DNA of 64,000 bases from Chromobotia macracanthus (Eukaryota; Chordata; Actinopteri; Cypriniformes; Botiidae): positions 4,375,001 through 4,439,000 of the forward strand of contig JAZGTH010000065.1 of assembly GCA_036877525.1 (NCBI GenBank), written 5' to 3'. A model generated the notes under the pieces. The model was not told the DNA's origin and did no database searches. It saw only the letters and a list, made by a program, of their open reading frames with translations. Shown here piece by piece: positions 13,706 through 24,893 of the stretch. Position 1 is the stretch's first letter; each line of letters opens with the position of its first letter. The position numbers and the translations under genes were made by a program.

Positions 13706-13973
13706 TTGGCCTTTTGTAGTCGAAGCTTCATGAAGTAAGAGGTTTATGCAGAGCCACAGATAGTATTACCACAACATGGCTGAGTACCATCTGATGTGGG
13801 CCACTCACATGAGCTGGATCCTCTCAATAGTGGAATTAGTCCTATGGGGAAACTGGTTAGAATTATTCTAGCTTGTCTTTCAATCTGAGCTGATCCATCT
13901 GGCATCAATAGCCCTTAACTTCAACTCCACTGATCCTCTGATAGCCCCCTCCAACCATATATAACAAACATCT

Positions 13974-14265
13974 CAGCTAGCAGAAACTGTTCTCAGAATG
14001 TTGGCTAATGTTCTCGAAAGGTTCTCTTAAATGATCAGAAAACGTTCTTGCAGTAATATTAGTAGAATGTTATATATCATATATATCAAAAACGTTATTC
14101 TTAAGTTGTTAGTGGAATGTTTTTAAAATGTTACAGATTTTTTACAATGTTCTTATAACCGAGCAATAACATTAATACAACTAAAAAAATCTAAGAACAT
14201 TCAAAATAATACTTTTACTTAATGTAAACATTAGGAAAATGTTCAACCTAAAATGGTTAGCTAGG
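13974..14265 (+). mobile_element. CAGCTAACA-family MITE, near full length
   Basis: Starts CAGCTAGCAGAAACTGTTCTC and ends AACCTAAAATGGTTAGCTAGG. The internal CGTTATTCTTAAGTTGTTAG and ATAACCGAGCAATAACATTA blocks are well preserved, so this copy defines the family's forward consensus well. Confidence 0.8.
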
Positions 14266-15524
14266 ATGAAATTTTTCGAAACACTTTGGAGTCATCTGAA
14301 TTCATTTTATGCTGCTAATCTTGAATGATCAATTCTGGTCTGGCTGGAGCCTGCATGAATACATAAAACTCAAAGGTGACTGACAGGGCAAATATATGAA
14401 AGCAAAGCTCCTGAAATGCTGGGATTTGATTCAGAGTGACATTCACCTTGAATATATTCTCTAAGGACTGAGGCTTTTATCACCTCACATGTAGTTTTTC
14501 TTGAACATAATAAGTCGTTTATGGGTTTAAATATAGAGATTTTTTGATTTGTTGTACTGGGTCTTTTGTGGCACTCTATGTGTAACAGCCTTGAGCATCA
14601 TCACAGAGGAATGATGAGAGCTTTTTCTATTCTATCGTCTGTCTCAGCCTTTCCCTTCATCTTTTGTTTTTCTTCTCCACATCTCTCTGAAACAACTGAC
14701 TCCACAGTTGTATATTTCTCAGGGAGGTTGTCATGGAGACCACTTAAGTGGCGTTTTACCAGGCCTGGGCTGCCAGGACTGAGACTGTAATAACCTGAAT
14801 ACACAATAGACATTTATGCCTATATGCATCTTACATTTATGCATCTTAGAGTGGCGTTTAGGAATGAAATGACACAGAATGTCTGGTGCAATGCTTTAAT
14901 TTTGCTTGTAGACTATTGCTTGATTGAGTTAAAACAAAACACATCAGAACACACATTTGATTGAAACTAAAGACCGATCAGAACTTATTTCTCCAACTTT
15001 TTTTGACAATGCATGCGTACTTCAGAACAAATTTGATGATGAACGATTTATTACTAAACAGAATCCCACTAGTAACAGAATTCCGCAGAATGTTCAGCTT
15101 AAACGCTGTTAATCTTTGGCGCCCTCCTCTGTTAGAGATGTGTACTACAAGTGAAATACTTCGCTTTGTGTTCTGCATTTTTAACATCATAAGACCAATG
15201 CTTACGTCATTTGTTTAATTTAACGTCACTCAAAAATGAATGAATAAATGAACGAGTGAATAAATGATGTTACAAAATAAAAAATGTTACAGTGACCAAA
15301 TGTGAGCAGAAAACCTTCCTTGCAAAACAAATGGAGAGAGGGGAAACAGACCCGGGGACTGTCTATGGAAATATATTGTTAAACGTAAAGTTACCAGAAG
15401 TAAAAGTTAAATTAAAGCACATTTCCAATTTGATTAATACTTTAAATGATACAGAGGTACATGAAGTTTCTTTAATATGGGAAAAAATGGGATTGGAAAG
15501 ATATGGGTGAGTAAATGATAATAA

Positions 15525-15535
15525 TTTATTTTATT
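15525..15535 (-). terminator. Polyadenylation signals for the first chymotrypsinogen
   Basis: Two overlapping AATAAA hexamers on the minus strand (TTTATT at 15525-15530 and 15530-15535 on plus), about 70-80 bases past the stop codon at 15603-15605. The spacing is normal for a short pancreatic protease 3' UTR. Confidence 0.6.
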
Positions 15536-15602
15536 TATGTCCTCTCAGAATTAAAGTTGTTGATTGTCAAAGATTCTCTGTACATTTTGTTTTCTTGTGG
15601 TT

Positions 15603-15877
15603 TTAGTTGGCAGCCAGAGTCTGGTCCACCCAGGCACGGAGCTCTGTGACACGGGCATACACACCAGGGATACTGGTGTCACAACGACTGCTTCCCCAGG
15701 ACACAATACCCACCAGAGTCCATATCTCATCCTTCTGACACACCAGAGGACCACCAGAGTCACCCTAAACAGACAGAGGCCACTGAGAGTTAGAAGGAGG
15801 AGGGGGGGGGAGTATTAGGAAGTTGGGAACTTTGGAGATTACAGACATATAGACATTAAGATTTTATTATAGAGTTG

Positions 15878-15910
<33 letters not shown>

Positions 15911-16190
15911 CCACTGCCTTGATCAAGTACAAAGGCAGTCCATACACACACAGCATTTATTTTTCTATTGTCTTCTCTTGCTGTCCACCCAACCAATAAT
16001 GCCTTAAATTGAATAGAGAGAAAGAGAGGGAGAGAGAGAGAGTCTTACCATGCAGGAGGAGGCACCAGCAGCACCTGCACAGATCATGACATCACTGATG
16101 TTGCTTCCCCAGTAGTTCTTGCACTCGTCATTGGACAGCAGAGGCAGGGCCACCTGCTGGAGCTCATTTGGAGTGAATAGAGCTACAGGG

Positions 16191-16233
<43 letters not shown>

Positions 16234-17917
16234 AATGATAAAACATTTTATAAAGTAGGTCACAAACAGTTCAAAAGTTTAATATCAGATTGATACCTGA
16301 AATTACCACAATGTGCTATATGCTTTTCACAAACATATACAACTACAAGACTCTACTGTAATTTAAAATTCCTCTTGACAGCCTCTGCATGTGCATTGTT
16401 ATGGTGCACATGCAGACTTATGTTGTTTCACAACTTGATTGTGAAAGTTTGTATAAAGTTGTTTCTACAACCTAAAGTAGTCAGCATTATAGTAATATAA
16501 TTATATATAATTATATTATAAATCCAACCATTGTATCTGGTCACTCCCCATCCAGTGGTCACACAGGTCATGCCAGGGGCAAACACATCGGAGGTCTCAG
16601 CAAGGCAGACGGGGGACACGTGATCGTTCAGAGTGGCGGGGGAGGCCAGCTTTACCAAGGCAATGTCATTGTTGATGGTATTAGGGTTCCACTCAGGGTG
16701 AGTAAACACCTGTAATTGACATGTAGCACAGATTACAATGGAAAAACAAGTAAATACATTTGTACACTTAAACAAAGTCTTTGTTCTCACTTTCTCCACT
16801 TTCATGGTCTGTATTTCCTCCTGATTGTTAGAGCTTGCCTTGTTATGCTCTCCCAGGATCACACGGTGGCTAGTTCTGCAGAAAAGCCACAGAGATTCAT
16901 TTAATTTCATCTATGCCAATATTTATTCTTATGAATTTATTCATTCATAAACATTCTTTGTAATTTTTTTTGCCTAATAGAAATGTTAGGGAAACATTCA
17001 TGCAACCTAAAATTGTTAGCTGGGATATCTTTACGATTTGTTAGCTGTAGTTGATTTTACCTCACACTGCAGTGAGCAGCAGTCACAACCCAGTTCTCAT
17101 TGATCAAGGAACCACCGCAGAAGTGCCAGCCAAAGACATCCTGCAATTTAGATAACCAAAATATATATATATATATATATAAATGTATTTCTTAAGTAGT
17201 TGAATGAAGTAGTTGTAATGTTGAAAACCGGACATTTTGAACATTTCTACTTTCAAAATAAAATTGTCAACCTTTTTGTCACTTTTGTCACTTAATGGAA
17301 ATGTTGGGGGAAATGTTCTTATAACCTAAAATTGTTAGATGAGTAGCTTGAGGTTTTGTTAACTATCACAGTACCTGCAGAGACACCTGCCAGGGCCAGG
17401 AGTGTGGCACTGCTTCCTCACCATTCACAATCCTGGAGTAGCCGGTAACGACAGGGGGGATGGCTGGAACACCGCAGCCTGAGCAAAAGAGGTGAACATG
17501 GTGAATACAGAAAGAAGAGACTGTTAATGCTGAAAATGAACAGGCGGTATAAACAGGACTCCTAAATAATTCTTTCCTAAATGCAAATACTTGCATTTCC
17601 TTTTTTTAGGCAGACATATTTATAAATTAGCAATATGTGGAATTATATTAATTTTAAAACAATAAATATAACATCATATTAACACTTTGTATTATTGTTT
17701 CATTTGTTCCGTAAAACGTAACATAAAATGCTATCATTTTTGACTGTGTTATTTATTGTAAGGCAAAAATAGATTACTTTATATTAATTGACATTCTAAC
17801 TGTAGTATTCACCTTTAAAAAAAGATAAAATTTTAAAACTTTAAAAATATGAAAACGTTTCTCACCATAGGCTGCATTAAGGAAGGCAAAGCAGGACAGC
17901 AGCCACAGGAAAGACAT
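15603..17917 (-). CDS. ctrb: Chymotrypsinogen B-type serine protease, copy A (265 aa)
   Basis: Secreted pancreatic zymogen (peptidase family S1A) that cuts after large hydrophobic residues once trypsin activates it. Seven coding exons: 17917-17866, 17478-17375, 17140-17061, 16875-16791, 16709-16529, 16182-16049 and 15764-15603; all have GT-AG borders and the frame stays open. An 18-residue signal peptide is followed by propeptide C19-R33 (CGVPAIPPVVTGYSR) and the mature start IVNG at 34. Catalytic triad H75, D122, S215 (GDSGG). The specificity residue six before the catalytic Ser is Ser209 in SSCMGDS, which indicates chymotrypsin rather than trypsin (Asp). Exon 4 has two more codons than in the other two copies (NNQEEIQ versus NSEPIQ), so this is the more diverged paralogue. 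It is transcribed away from copy B. The orthology to ctrb1, ctrb2 or ctrb3 of other fish is not resolvable here. Confidence 0.95.
15884..15911. repeat. (GA)n tract in chymotrypsinogen A intron 6
   Basis: About 13 GA units, (CT)n on the coding strand, in the intron between exons 6 and 7. Confidence 0.9.
16194..16232. repeat. (GA)n tract next to exon 6 acceptor of chymotrypsinogen A
   Basis: About 19 GA units, which on the coding strand form a (CT)n run about 10 bases upstream of the exon 6 acceptor at 16183. A shorter GA-rich run at 16015-16042 sits just past the donor of the same exon, so exon 6 is bracketed by pyrimidine tracts. Confidence 0.9.
16945..17027 (+). mobile_element. CAGCTAACA-family MITE, right end fragment
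   Basis: Holds the family's TAATAGAAATGTTAGGGAAAC block and the terminal AACCTAAAATTGTTAGCTGGG. It lies in chymotrypsinogen A intron 3, antisense to the gene. Confidence 0.7.
17228..17343 (+). mobile_element. CAGCTAACA-family MITE, right end fragment
   Basis: Contains CCGGACATTTTGAACATTTC, CACTTAATGGAAATGTTGGG and the terminal AACCTAAAATTGTTAGATG. It lies in chymotrypsinogen A intron 2, about 30 bases from the exon 2 donor. Confidence 0.7.
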
Positions 17918-18855
17918 TTTGCAGAAAACAAACGGTTATTTACTGCAGGAAGCTCTATTTAACACCCAAACATGATCCCACACTTACTGTATCAATGATG
18001 ACATGATAAGCAGAGGGGGACGATATGGTCAAAAATTAACCCTGGGGGTCTGTCTCAGCTGCTCCCCATCTGTGCACACTCGCACTTTTCTCACCACTGT
18101 CTTTAGTACAATTTGTAACATACATGTTCTATAACATGTTAAAGTGGCCATTGTGTCACAACCAACTTGTTTCACTGATTTTTTAAAATGCTTCTGTTTT
18201 ATGCTTTTTCAGTAATATTATTTTTATTATTGAAATAATTGTTTCATTTATTTGTATTTTTTCTTCACAGTAAATTAATTCATTGATTAATCCTGCAAAT
18301 AAATGAATATACGAATCATCTTGAACTTACTGTATGTGATGCAGTGTAAAAGTAATAACGAGACAATTATTTAATGATCAACAATACTTTGCAAAGGCAT
18401 TAGCACAGCTTCTTATTTCTTCCATATAACTTCTGCATTACAAAACTACTTACTGTCTGCCAAAGCAAAAAATAGACAAAAATCTCTGTTAGAGACATTG
18501 TCAGTTTCTTATTTGGTAGTTAACCAAAATAAGGTAACTAATGTTAGCAAATGGAAGCTTATTGTAAAGAGTTACTAATAAATTAACCAGTTTCTGTTTT
18601 CACAAATACATTTATATTTACAAATGTACATGTTTCCACTTTGGTGATATCTTAGACATGGAAACTGACTGACATTTCTCTCCTAATCAATTCTATTTTA
18701 AGAGTTTGCGATAACAAATGTGAACAGGTGTCATGTTTACACTGTATATGCACATTATAGCCATACATTTTGCAACATATGCAAATGGAAAGGTGGTCGT
18801 CAGGTATATAAAGTCCCAAGACATAACGTGATCACTCAGACATCTCAGCTGAGAA
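17918..18855. promoter_or_regulatory. Shared upstream region of two divergent chymotrypsinogen genes
   Basis: 938 bases separate the start codons of copies A (minus) and B (plus). On the plus side a canonical TATATAAAG box lies at 18805-18813, about 45 bases before the ATG. On the minus side the best candidate is a weak TTAAATA at about 17956-17962. An E-box CAGGTG lies at 18725-18730. PTF1 (E-box plus TTTCCC-like half) is the known regulator of pancreatic proteases, but I see no clear bipartite PTF1 site, so pancreatic control is inferred from the gene family. Confidence 0.5.
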
Positions 18856-20802
18856 ATGGCCTTCTTTTGGATCCTGTCGTGTCTTGCTTTCATTGGAGCA
18901 GCCTATGGTATGTTGCTGTTTTTTCTCTATAATGTAAATTTTAAAAAATGTATGTAAGTTCAGTAAATATCTGTTTATATTCTTCAGGCTGTGGCACTCC
19001 AGCCATCCCTCCTGTCATCACTGGCTACTCCAGGATTGTGAATGGTGAGGAGGCTGTGCCACACTCCTGGCCCTGGCAGGTGTCTCTGCAGGTACAACAG
19101 ACATCTTCATCTGGCAATGACATGCAGATAATAGAAAGAAATCTATCGTAAAATTTGATAATAAAGATAATCAAAACAACCTTGACATCCCCTTATGTTT
19201 ACCTAACTGCATGTATGGCATTGTATATCTGTTCATGAACACATTTTATCCAAGGACTCCACTGGCTTCCACTTCTGTGGTGGCTCTCTGATCAGTGAGA
19301 TGTGGGTTGTGAGTGCTGCTCACTGCAATGTGAGGTAAGACTGCTAAAAAAGAAACGTTTCATATAAATACAGGGTCTCTATTATGCCAACTGTTGTTTC
19401 AGAAAAAGGCCTTACAAACATGTTTCTGTACTCAGTAATGATTTCTGTAAAGATCTAAAAATAAATATTAAATTTTATTAATTTTTTTGCAAGGACCTCT
19501 CATCGCGTCATTCTGGGTGAGCATGATCGTTCTTCTAACTCTGAGCCCATTCAGACCATGACCGTTGCCAAGGTGTGTAGAATTTTTTAATTATAATTTT
19601 TTATTATTATAAATTTGTATTATTCTTGAGTAGAGTTCAGTGTAGTGTGCTCTCACAATATCAGATTTTTGCTACATGATTATCATGACCAAAATAATTC
19701 ACCATAATGGTATTATCGCAGTATCTACTGTAATTAAACAAATAAAAAACAATAAGGCTATCAATTCATCTTTAATTTTGCTTACTTAGTGTTTTCTCTT
19801 TTTTGGCCAATAAATTACGTTCAAAATACAAGTGTAGGAAGGAAGAGAAAGAGTTTATAACCTTTGTGACTCTTAAGGCTAAATGTTAAACAGGTGCAAT
19901 AGCACCACCTACTGTGTTGGAGAGTCCACCAGACAATATTATCATATGTGTAGTACTAACATGGTGTCAATAATCATGGTTATTAAACTCATTATTGTCA
20001 ATACTGGTTTATTGTGACACCCCTGTGACAACCCTGGCCCAGGGTACTACAATAGAGATGACAGAACAGGAATGCTGCCACTAATGATAAAATGGCTTTA
20101 AAATCCAAATACTAAGATGTCTGAATCCATTCCACCAAAGGTCATCAAGCACCCCAGCTACAACAGCTTCACCATCAGCAATGACATCCTCCTGATCAAG
20201 CTGGCCACCCCTGCTCAGCTCAGTATTCGTGTGTCACCTGTGTGTCTTGCTGAAACATATGACAACTTCCCTGGTGGAATGAAGTGTGTGACCTCAGGAT
20301 GGGGCCTGACCAGATACAATGGTATGATTTAGAATTGTTATTTGTTTACCTCTCTGTCATCTTCAGTAGCAACAGTCAATGTGTGTCTTAAATGTACATT
20401 ATAAAATAAAATCGCTCCTTGGGTTTCAGCCCCTGATACTCCTGCTAAGCTCCAGCAGGCCGCTCTGCCTCTGCTGACCAACGATGATTGCAAGCGTTAC
20501 TGGGGAACCAACATCACTGATGTGATGATCTGTGCTGGTGCCTCTGGTGCCTCTTCTTGCATGGTAAATCTCTATGGTGTTCACAGTTTACCATTCTGTT
20601 CTTGAAGCTTCAGGTTCTGACTGATTTTTGTGTGTTTCAGGGTGACTCTGGTGGTCCTCTGGTCTGTCAGAAGAATAACATCTGGACTCTGGTTGGTATT
20701 GTGTCATGGGGAAGTAGTACCTGCTCTACCTCCAGTCCTGGTGTGTATGCCCGTGTCACCAAACTCCGTGCCTGGGTTGACCAGACCATTGCTTCAAACT
20801 AA
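18856..20802 (+). CDS. ctrb: Chymotrypsinogen B-type serine protease, copy B (263 aa)
   Basis: Pancreatic digestive zymogen with the same seven-exon plan as its neighbours: 18856-18907, 18988-19091, 19255-19334, 19494-19572, 20141-20321, 20430-20563 and 20641-20802. Frames join exactly. The signal peptide MAFFWILSCLAFIGAAYG is followed by propeptide CGTPAIPPVITGYSR and IVNG at residue 34. Triad H75, D120 and S213; specificity Ser207. One oddity is SAAHC at the active histidine where copies A and C have TAAHC; both occur in active S1 proteases. Intron 4 is longer than in the relatives and holds repeat-like sequence. The acceptor of exon 5 (CCACCAAAG) has a poor pyrimidine tract, but the frame and protein match demand it. 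The gene pairs with copy C as a direct tandem duplication. Confidence 0.95.
19640..20045. repeat. Repeat-like insert in intron 4 of chymotrypsinogen B
   Basis: This part of the intron is absent from the same intron of copies A and C. It has a TCACAATATCAG stretch near its left end and TGGTTTATTGTGACACCCC near its right end, which are roughly inverted, and the teleost-repeat-like GCAATAGCACCACCTACTG. I take it for a degraded DNA transposon or MITE; no coding remnant is visible. Confidence 0.4.
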
Positions 20803-20869
20803 AGAAGACTTTTCTGTTTATGTTTTCTTGTGAAACATAACTGATTATGTTTAATTGATGAAGTTCAGC

Positions 20870-20875
20870 AATAAA
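20870..20875 (+). terminator. Polyadenylation signal, chymotrypsinogen B
   Basis: AATAAA 67 bases after the stop codon, typical of short pancreatic protease transcripts. Confidence 0.8.
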
Positions 20876-20923
20876 GCCTGATATTGAGACGAAACATCCT
20901 CTCTGGTTTTGATATATATAAAT

Positions 20924-20924
<1 letters not shown>

Positions 20925-20979
<55 letters not shown>
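20925..20979. repeat. Compound (CA)n-(TA)n microsatellite
   Basis: About eight CA units run directly into about nineteen TA units just past the copy B polyadenylation site. Confidence 0.95.
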
Positions 20980-21915
20980 TTGACTTTTACTTTTGTATAC
21001 TGTGAACCTTAAAAAAGTGCCACTATGCCAAGAATTGCACAAATGTACAGAAAGAACCGAGAAAGTTTGACATGTCAAATAATAAAAAATAACAAAAAAA
21101 ATAAGAACATTTGAAAAATGGCTCCAGCAATGTACATAATATACAGGTCATATGATAGCTGCTGTACAACAATTTACATAAGCAACAGGACATTTGCATG
21201 TTCTGGGAATGGGTGCAGATGTGGACACAGAGGCCTTGAAAATGGAAGCACGTGTTTATCAGTACGAATGAAAATGTGACCTGTCAGGTCAGGGTTATTT
21301 CAGTCAACACTGAACAAGCTTTTAAAAAATTTTTACTGCACATAATATAAAAGTAAAGAGACTGGTGCAAATGACTGTATAACTTTTAAAATAAGCTTAC
21401 AACTTCTGTGCTGTCTAATTAATAGAGAAGAAATAAGTTAAGAAATTAAGAAATAAACAATAAAAAATTAAAAAATAACGTGTGGAATATGTTGTGGTCA
21501 TTTTCTGTAAACAGTTATTATCAACTGTTTCAATTTACATAGCACTGAAGTGTCACACTTCAAAGTACAGGAAGGTTTTATGTGAAATTGGGACATTGAT
21601 TAGCACGCTGTTACAGTAGCTGATTTCCAATTTTCAATCTATAATTCCAACCTATTATTTTTTAACTATTATAAATATACATTTAAAGTACATAGGTATT
21701 CAGTCAAGAAACTTAATGAAGGATTTTTAATCTACAGCAACTGGAAACTAGTGAGGCTGTTGTCTTATCTTTTGTAGGGTGAAAGAAAGGTCACCCTACT
21801 GATTTTTATGCAAGGTGCACAATATCCCAGAGTGGTGAGATAAAACCTCCAGCATATAATTAAAGATTGGGTATATAAAGACTTCTGAATAGCAGAGACT
21901 TTTAACTCCAGCACA
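20980..21915 (+). promoter_or_regulatory. Spacer and promoter of chymotrypsinogen C
   Basis: Mostly AT-rich intergenic DNA. A TATATAAAG box at 21872-21880 lies about 40 bases before the ATG, in the same position as that of copy B, so the duplication included the core promoter. No other gene is seen. Confidence 0.55.
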
Positions 21916-22757
21916 ATGGCCTCCCTCTGGATCCTCTGCTGTCTTGCCTTTATTGGTGCAGCCTATGGTATGATCCTGTAGCTCCTATTATGAGATACAG
22001 CCTGACTTTCAGTGAATATTTTGCTATTAACTAGTAACTTGCAACTTCTTGTCACTACCAGTCATTAGACTTTTAGTAGACGGTCTGCTTAATATAATAC
22101 ACTTTACTTTTATGGTTCCCCAACAGACATTTTACAGACTATAAGTAACTTTGCAAGTTCATGTCAACTTATTCTACTAACCTTAACTGTAACTCTAACC
22201 CTAACCTAACAGTCTACTAATACTCTAATAAGAGTTAGTTCACATAGAAAGTTAGTTGCTTGTAATTAGTATAATGTCTAAAGTGGACAATCAAAACAAA
22301 GCGTAACCAATATTTCTGTCATTTATAGACATATATTTTAAAATTACACCAATGCTCCATTTGTTTCCTAGGCTGTGGCGTTCCAGCCATCCCTCCTGTC
22401 ATCACTGGCTACTCCAGGATTGTGAATGGTGAGGAGGCTGTGCCACACTCCTGGCCTTGGCAGGTGTCTCTGCAGGTAAAAATAGGTGTCATTGCACACC
22501 TGTAAGTGTTAATTATCATCTGCTTTTAATGATTACTCAGTCTGTGAATGTACATTACTTTTATTACAGGACTACACTGGCTGGCACTTCTGTGGTGGCT
22601 CTCTGATCAATGAGCTGTGGGTTGTGACAGCTGCTCACTGTGATGTCAAGTAAGACAGTATTAATGATCAAACCTCTTAGATAACTGCAGGATATTTTGG
22701 CAATAAAGGCTATAGTGAAAAACATTTAGCAAAGGAAAGTTTGTCCATTCAGTACTA

Positions 22758-22852
<95 letters not shown>

Positions 22853-22856
22853 GTCT

Positions 22857-22955
<99 letters not shown>

Positions 22956-24080
22956 ATACTGTATATATACTGACTTCTTTCTAGAGTTAATATGGATTGT
23001 TCAATTTTGTTATAGGACCTCTCATCGCGTTGTTCTGGGTGAGCATGATCGTTCCTCTAACTCTGAGCCCATTCAGGTCATGACCATTGGCAAGGTGTGT
23101 GTCTTTCATTATGTTGTGTATCGTACCTGAGTGAAGGCTTTATTTTCTTAACATGATTGCTGAATGGTCTGTATCCTCTTCTCAAAGGTATTCAAACACC
23201 CTAACTACAACAGCTTCACCACCAACAATGACATCCTCCTGATCAAGCTGGCCACCCCTGCTCAGCTTAACACTCATGTGTCTCCTGTGTGTGTCGCTGA
23301 AACATATGACAACTTCCCTGGTGGCATGAAGTGTGTGACTACTGGATGGGGCCTGACCAGATACAATGGTAAGCGTATTTCACACTTATGTTAAACCAAC
23401 TAAGAGAGAACGTTCTCCGAATATTGGCTAATGTTTTCTAAAAGTTCTTTCAAAGTTCTTGCAGTAATGGTAGTACAACTTTTTTAACATTATATATCTA
23501 AAACATTATTCTTATGTTGTAAATGGAATGTTTAAAAAATGTTAGTTTCTATGTATATACTATTTCAAATTTAAATCTATTCTCTCTGGCCTGATTTACT
23601 TTCCATTGTGTGTTAAAAGCTTTTAAAATACACTTTTATTCTTTCATTGTATTTCAGCCGCTGATACCCCTGCTAAGCTCCAGCAGGCCGCTCTGCCTCT
23701 GCTGACCAACGATAACTGCATGCGTTACTGGGGAAACAAAATCACTGATGTGATGATCTGTGCCGGTGCCGCTGGTGCCTCTTCTTGTATGGTAAGCTGC
23801 TCCAGATAATAACCCACTGGAAATCAGTTCTACAATCTCTAATATTTACAAACATTGATCACATTTGCTTTTAAAACATGTGATGATTTGATTATGAACT
23901 CTCTTGTGTGTGTTTCAGGGGGATTCTGGTGGTCCTCTGGTCTGTCAGAAGAATAACATCTGGACTCTGGTTGGTATCGTGTCCTGGGGAAGTGGCACCT
24001 GCTCCACCTCCACTCCTGGCGTGTATGCCCGTGTCACCAAACTCCGTGCTTGGATTGACCAGACTATTGTTTCAGGCTAA
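21916..24080 (+). CDS. ctrb: Chymotrypsinogen B-type serine protease, copy C (263 aa)
   Basis: Third member of the cluster, secreted by the exocrine pancreas by family inference. Exons: 21916-21967, 22372-22475, 22570-22649, 23016-23094, 23188-23368, 23658-23791 and 23919-24080; sizes 52, 104, 80, 79, 181, 134 and 162 bp, identical to copy B. The signal peptide is MASLWILCCLAFIGAAYG, the propeptide CGVPAIPPVITGYSR, and the mature enzyme starts IVNG at 34. Triad H75 (TAAHC), D120, S213; specificity Ser207. Protein identity to copy B is high across all exons, including long identical runs at the nucleotide level in exons 2, 5 and 6, pointing to recent duplication or gene conversion. The introns are unrelated in length and repeat content. 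Confidence 0.95.
22024..22298. mobile_element. MITE-like repeat in intron 1 of chymotrypsinogen C
   Basis: Ends are imperfect inverted repeats (TCATTAGACTTTTAGTAGAC near the left, AGTATAATGTCTAAAGTGG near the right). The interior carries CTCTAACCCTAACCTAACAG and TCTACTAATACTCTAATAAG, which I recall from dispersed teleost repeats. The brief CTAACCCTAACC run is part of this element and is not telomeric. Confidence 0.5.
22760..22960. repeat. Five-part compound microsatellite in intron 3 of chymotrypsinogen C
   Basis: Runs in order: (ATCT)n for about 93 bases, (TGTC)n, (TC)n, (TA)n and (TG)n. It ends about 55 bases before the exon 4 acceptor. Confidence 0.95.
23398..23548 (+). mobile_element. 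CAGCTAACA-family MITE, left half
   Basis: Starts near AACTAAGAGAGAACGTTCTC and keeps the TATTGGCTAATGTTTTCTAA, CTTGCAGTAATGGTAG and CATTATTCTTATGTTG blocks, then ends abruptly. It sits in intron 5 of chymotrypsinogen C, 30 bases after the donor. Confidence 0.7.
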
Positions 24081-24111
24081 AGCTGCCATACCTGTCTTTA
24101 GATTCACCAAC

Positions 24112-24117
24112 AATAAA
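24112..24117 (+). terminator. Polyadenylation signal, chymotrypsinogen C
   Basis: AATAAA 32 bases after the stop codon. Confidence 0.8.
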
Positions 24118-24621
24118 GATGTATGACATCACTTTTGGTTCTCTTTTCTGGATTAATAAAAATACTGTGTGAGAACTATATAAGGATATATTGTTATTTA
24201 AACAATTAATATATAAGCTACCAGTCCAATATTTGGATGCACCTCCTCACTCTTCAATATTCATTTAAAGTGCAGAGCAGGGGTGGTTTCTGGGGCTTCA
24301 GGTTTCTAAAGTTACTCTAATTCAATTTTGTGTCATTTTGTGTCTCTCTGACTGGAGCAAAGTTCAATTACTGGGGATTGGGAAATATCACCATCTATTG
24401 TTCAGCCATAAAATTGTCATGGGAGGTGGTTGTCATGTTTCATTCTTCAGACATTTTCACAGTCTACGGATCCGTAACACCAGTAAATTCTAGTGTTGCA
24501 AATTTTGCATCTTTATTGTTACATTGTCAATTTTGATCCCACATGTGTATTTATGGTTTAATACCTTTCATTGTTCTTTAAACTAATAATATAACTAGAC
24601 ATACTGTATGCAATTCATTTG
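24118..24621. other. Spacer between convergent chymotrypsinogen C and agrp
   Basis: About 500 bases between the two 3' ends. I see no gene, repeat family or structured element in it. Confidence 0.6.
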
Positions 24622-24627
24622 TTTATT
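24622..24627 (-). terminator. Candidate polyadenylation signal, agrp
   Basis: AATAAA on the minus strand (TTTATT on plus), about 270 bases past the agrp stop codon. Confidence 0.55.
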
Positions 24628-24893
24628 GAATGCATATATACAAAATAATTAGAACAATATTAAAGTAAAGACTGGCCTTAAAATGCAATGAAACTACAGC
24701 TGTAGCAATAATAAGATGAATTTCTCTTATTCTAGGCTTTGTGCATGTTATAACTCTATTTACATAGTACCAAACGTCTTTGTGGATAGTGCAAGCCTTT
24801 ATCTAGGAGTATATCTGCACTATCCAGATTCACATTCAATGGTTTTATAAACTGTAAACATAATGCCACAATTAGTTATGATAATGCTTGGCT

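Larger units (their letters stand above)
7956..15524. other. Intergenic, upstream of galr1 and 3' of the first chymotrypsinogen
   Basis: No gene is recognised. The first 250 bases (to about 8210) are relatively GC-rich and probably hold the galr1 5' UTR and promoter, but no TATA box is evident. The rest is AT-rich and contains three long (TA)n tracts, five copies or fragments of the CAGCTAACA MITE, a small hairpin near 8980-9023 (arms AAAGGATGATG / CATCATCCTTT) and an exon-like open stretch at 9550-9703 on the minus strand that I could not identify. A 72-codon plus-strand open frame at 15292-15510 also has no recognisable homology. Confidence 0.6.

Noticed and set aside
15292..15510. 72-codon Lys-rich plus-strand frame, briefly considered as a retroelement gag fragment
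   Set aside because: No recognisable motif, no LTR or other retroviral sequence nearby; treated as chance.
20630..20833. Alternative plus-strand frame over the last exon of chymotrypsinogen B, and the same at 23908-24126 and the antisense one at 15564-15818
   Set aside because: Shifted frames of exons that encode GDSGGPLVC; they arise from the GC-rich codons of the real gene.
22190..22220. Telomere-like CTAACCCTAACC run
   Set aside because: Only about two imperfect units, inside a MITE-like repeat in a chymotrypsinogen intron, so not an interstitial telomere.
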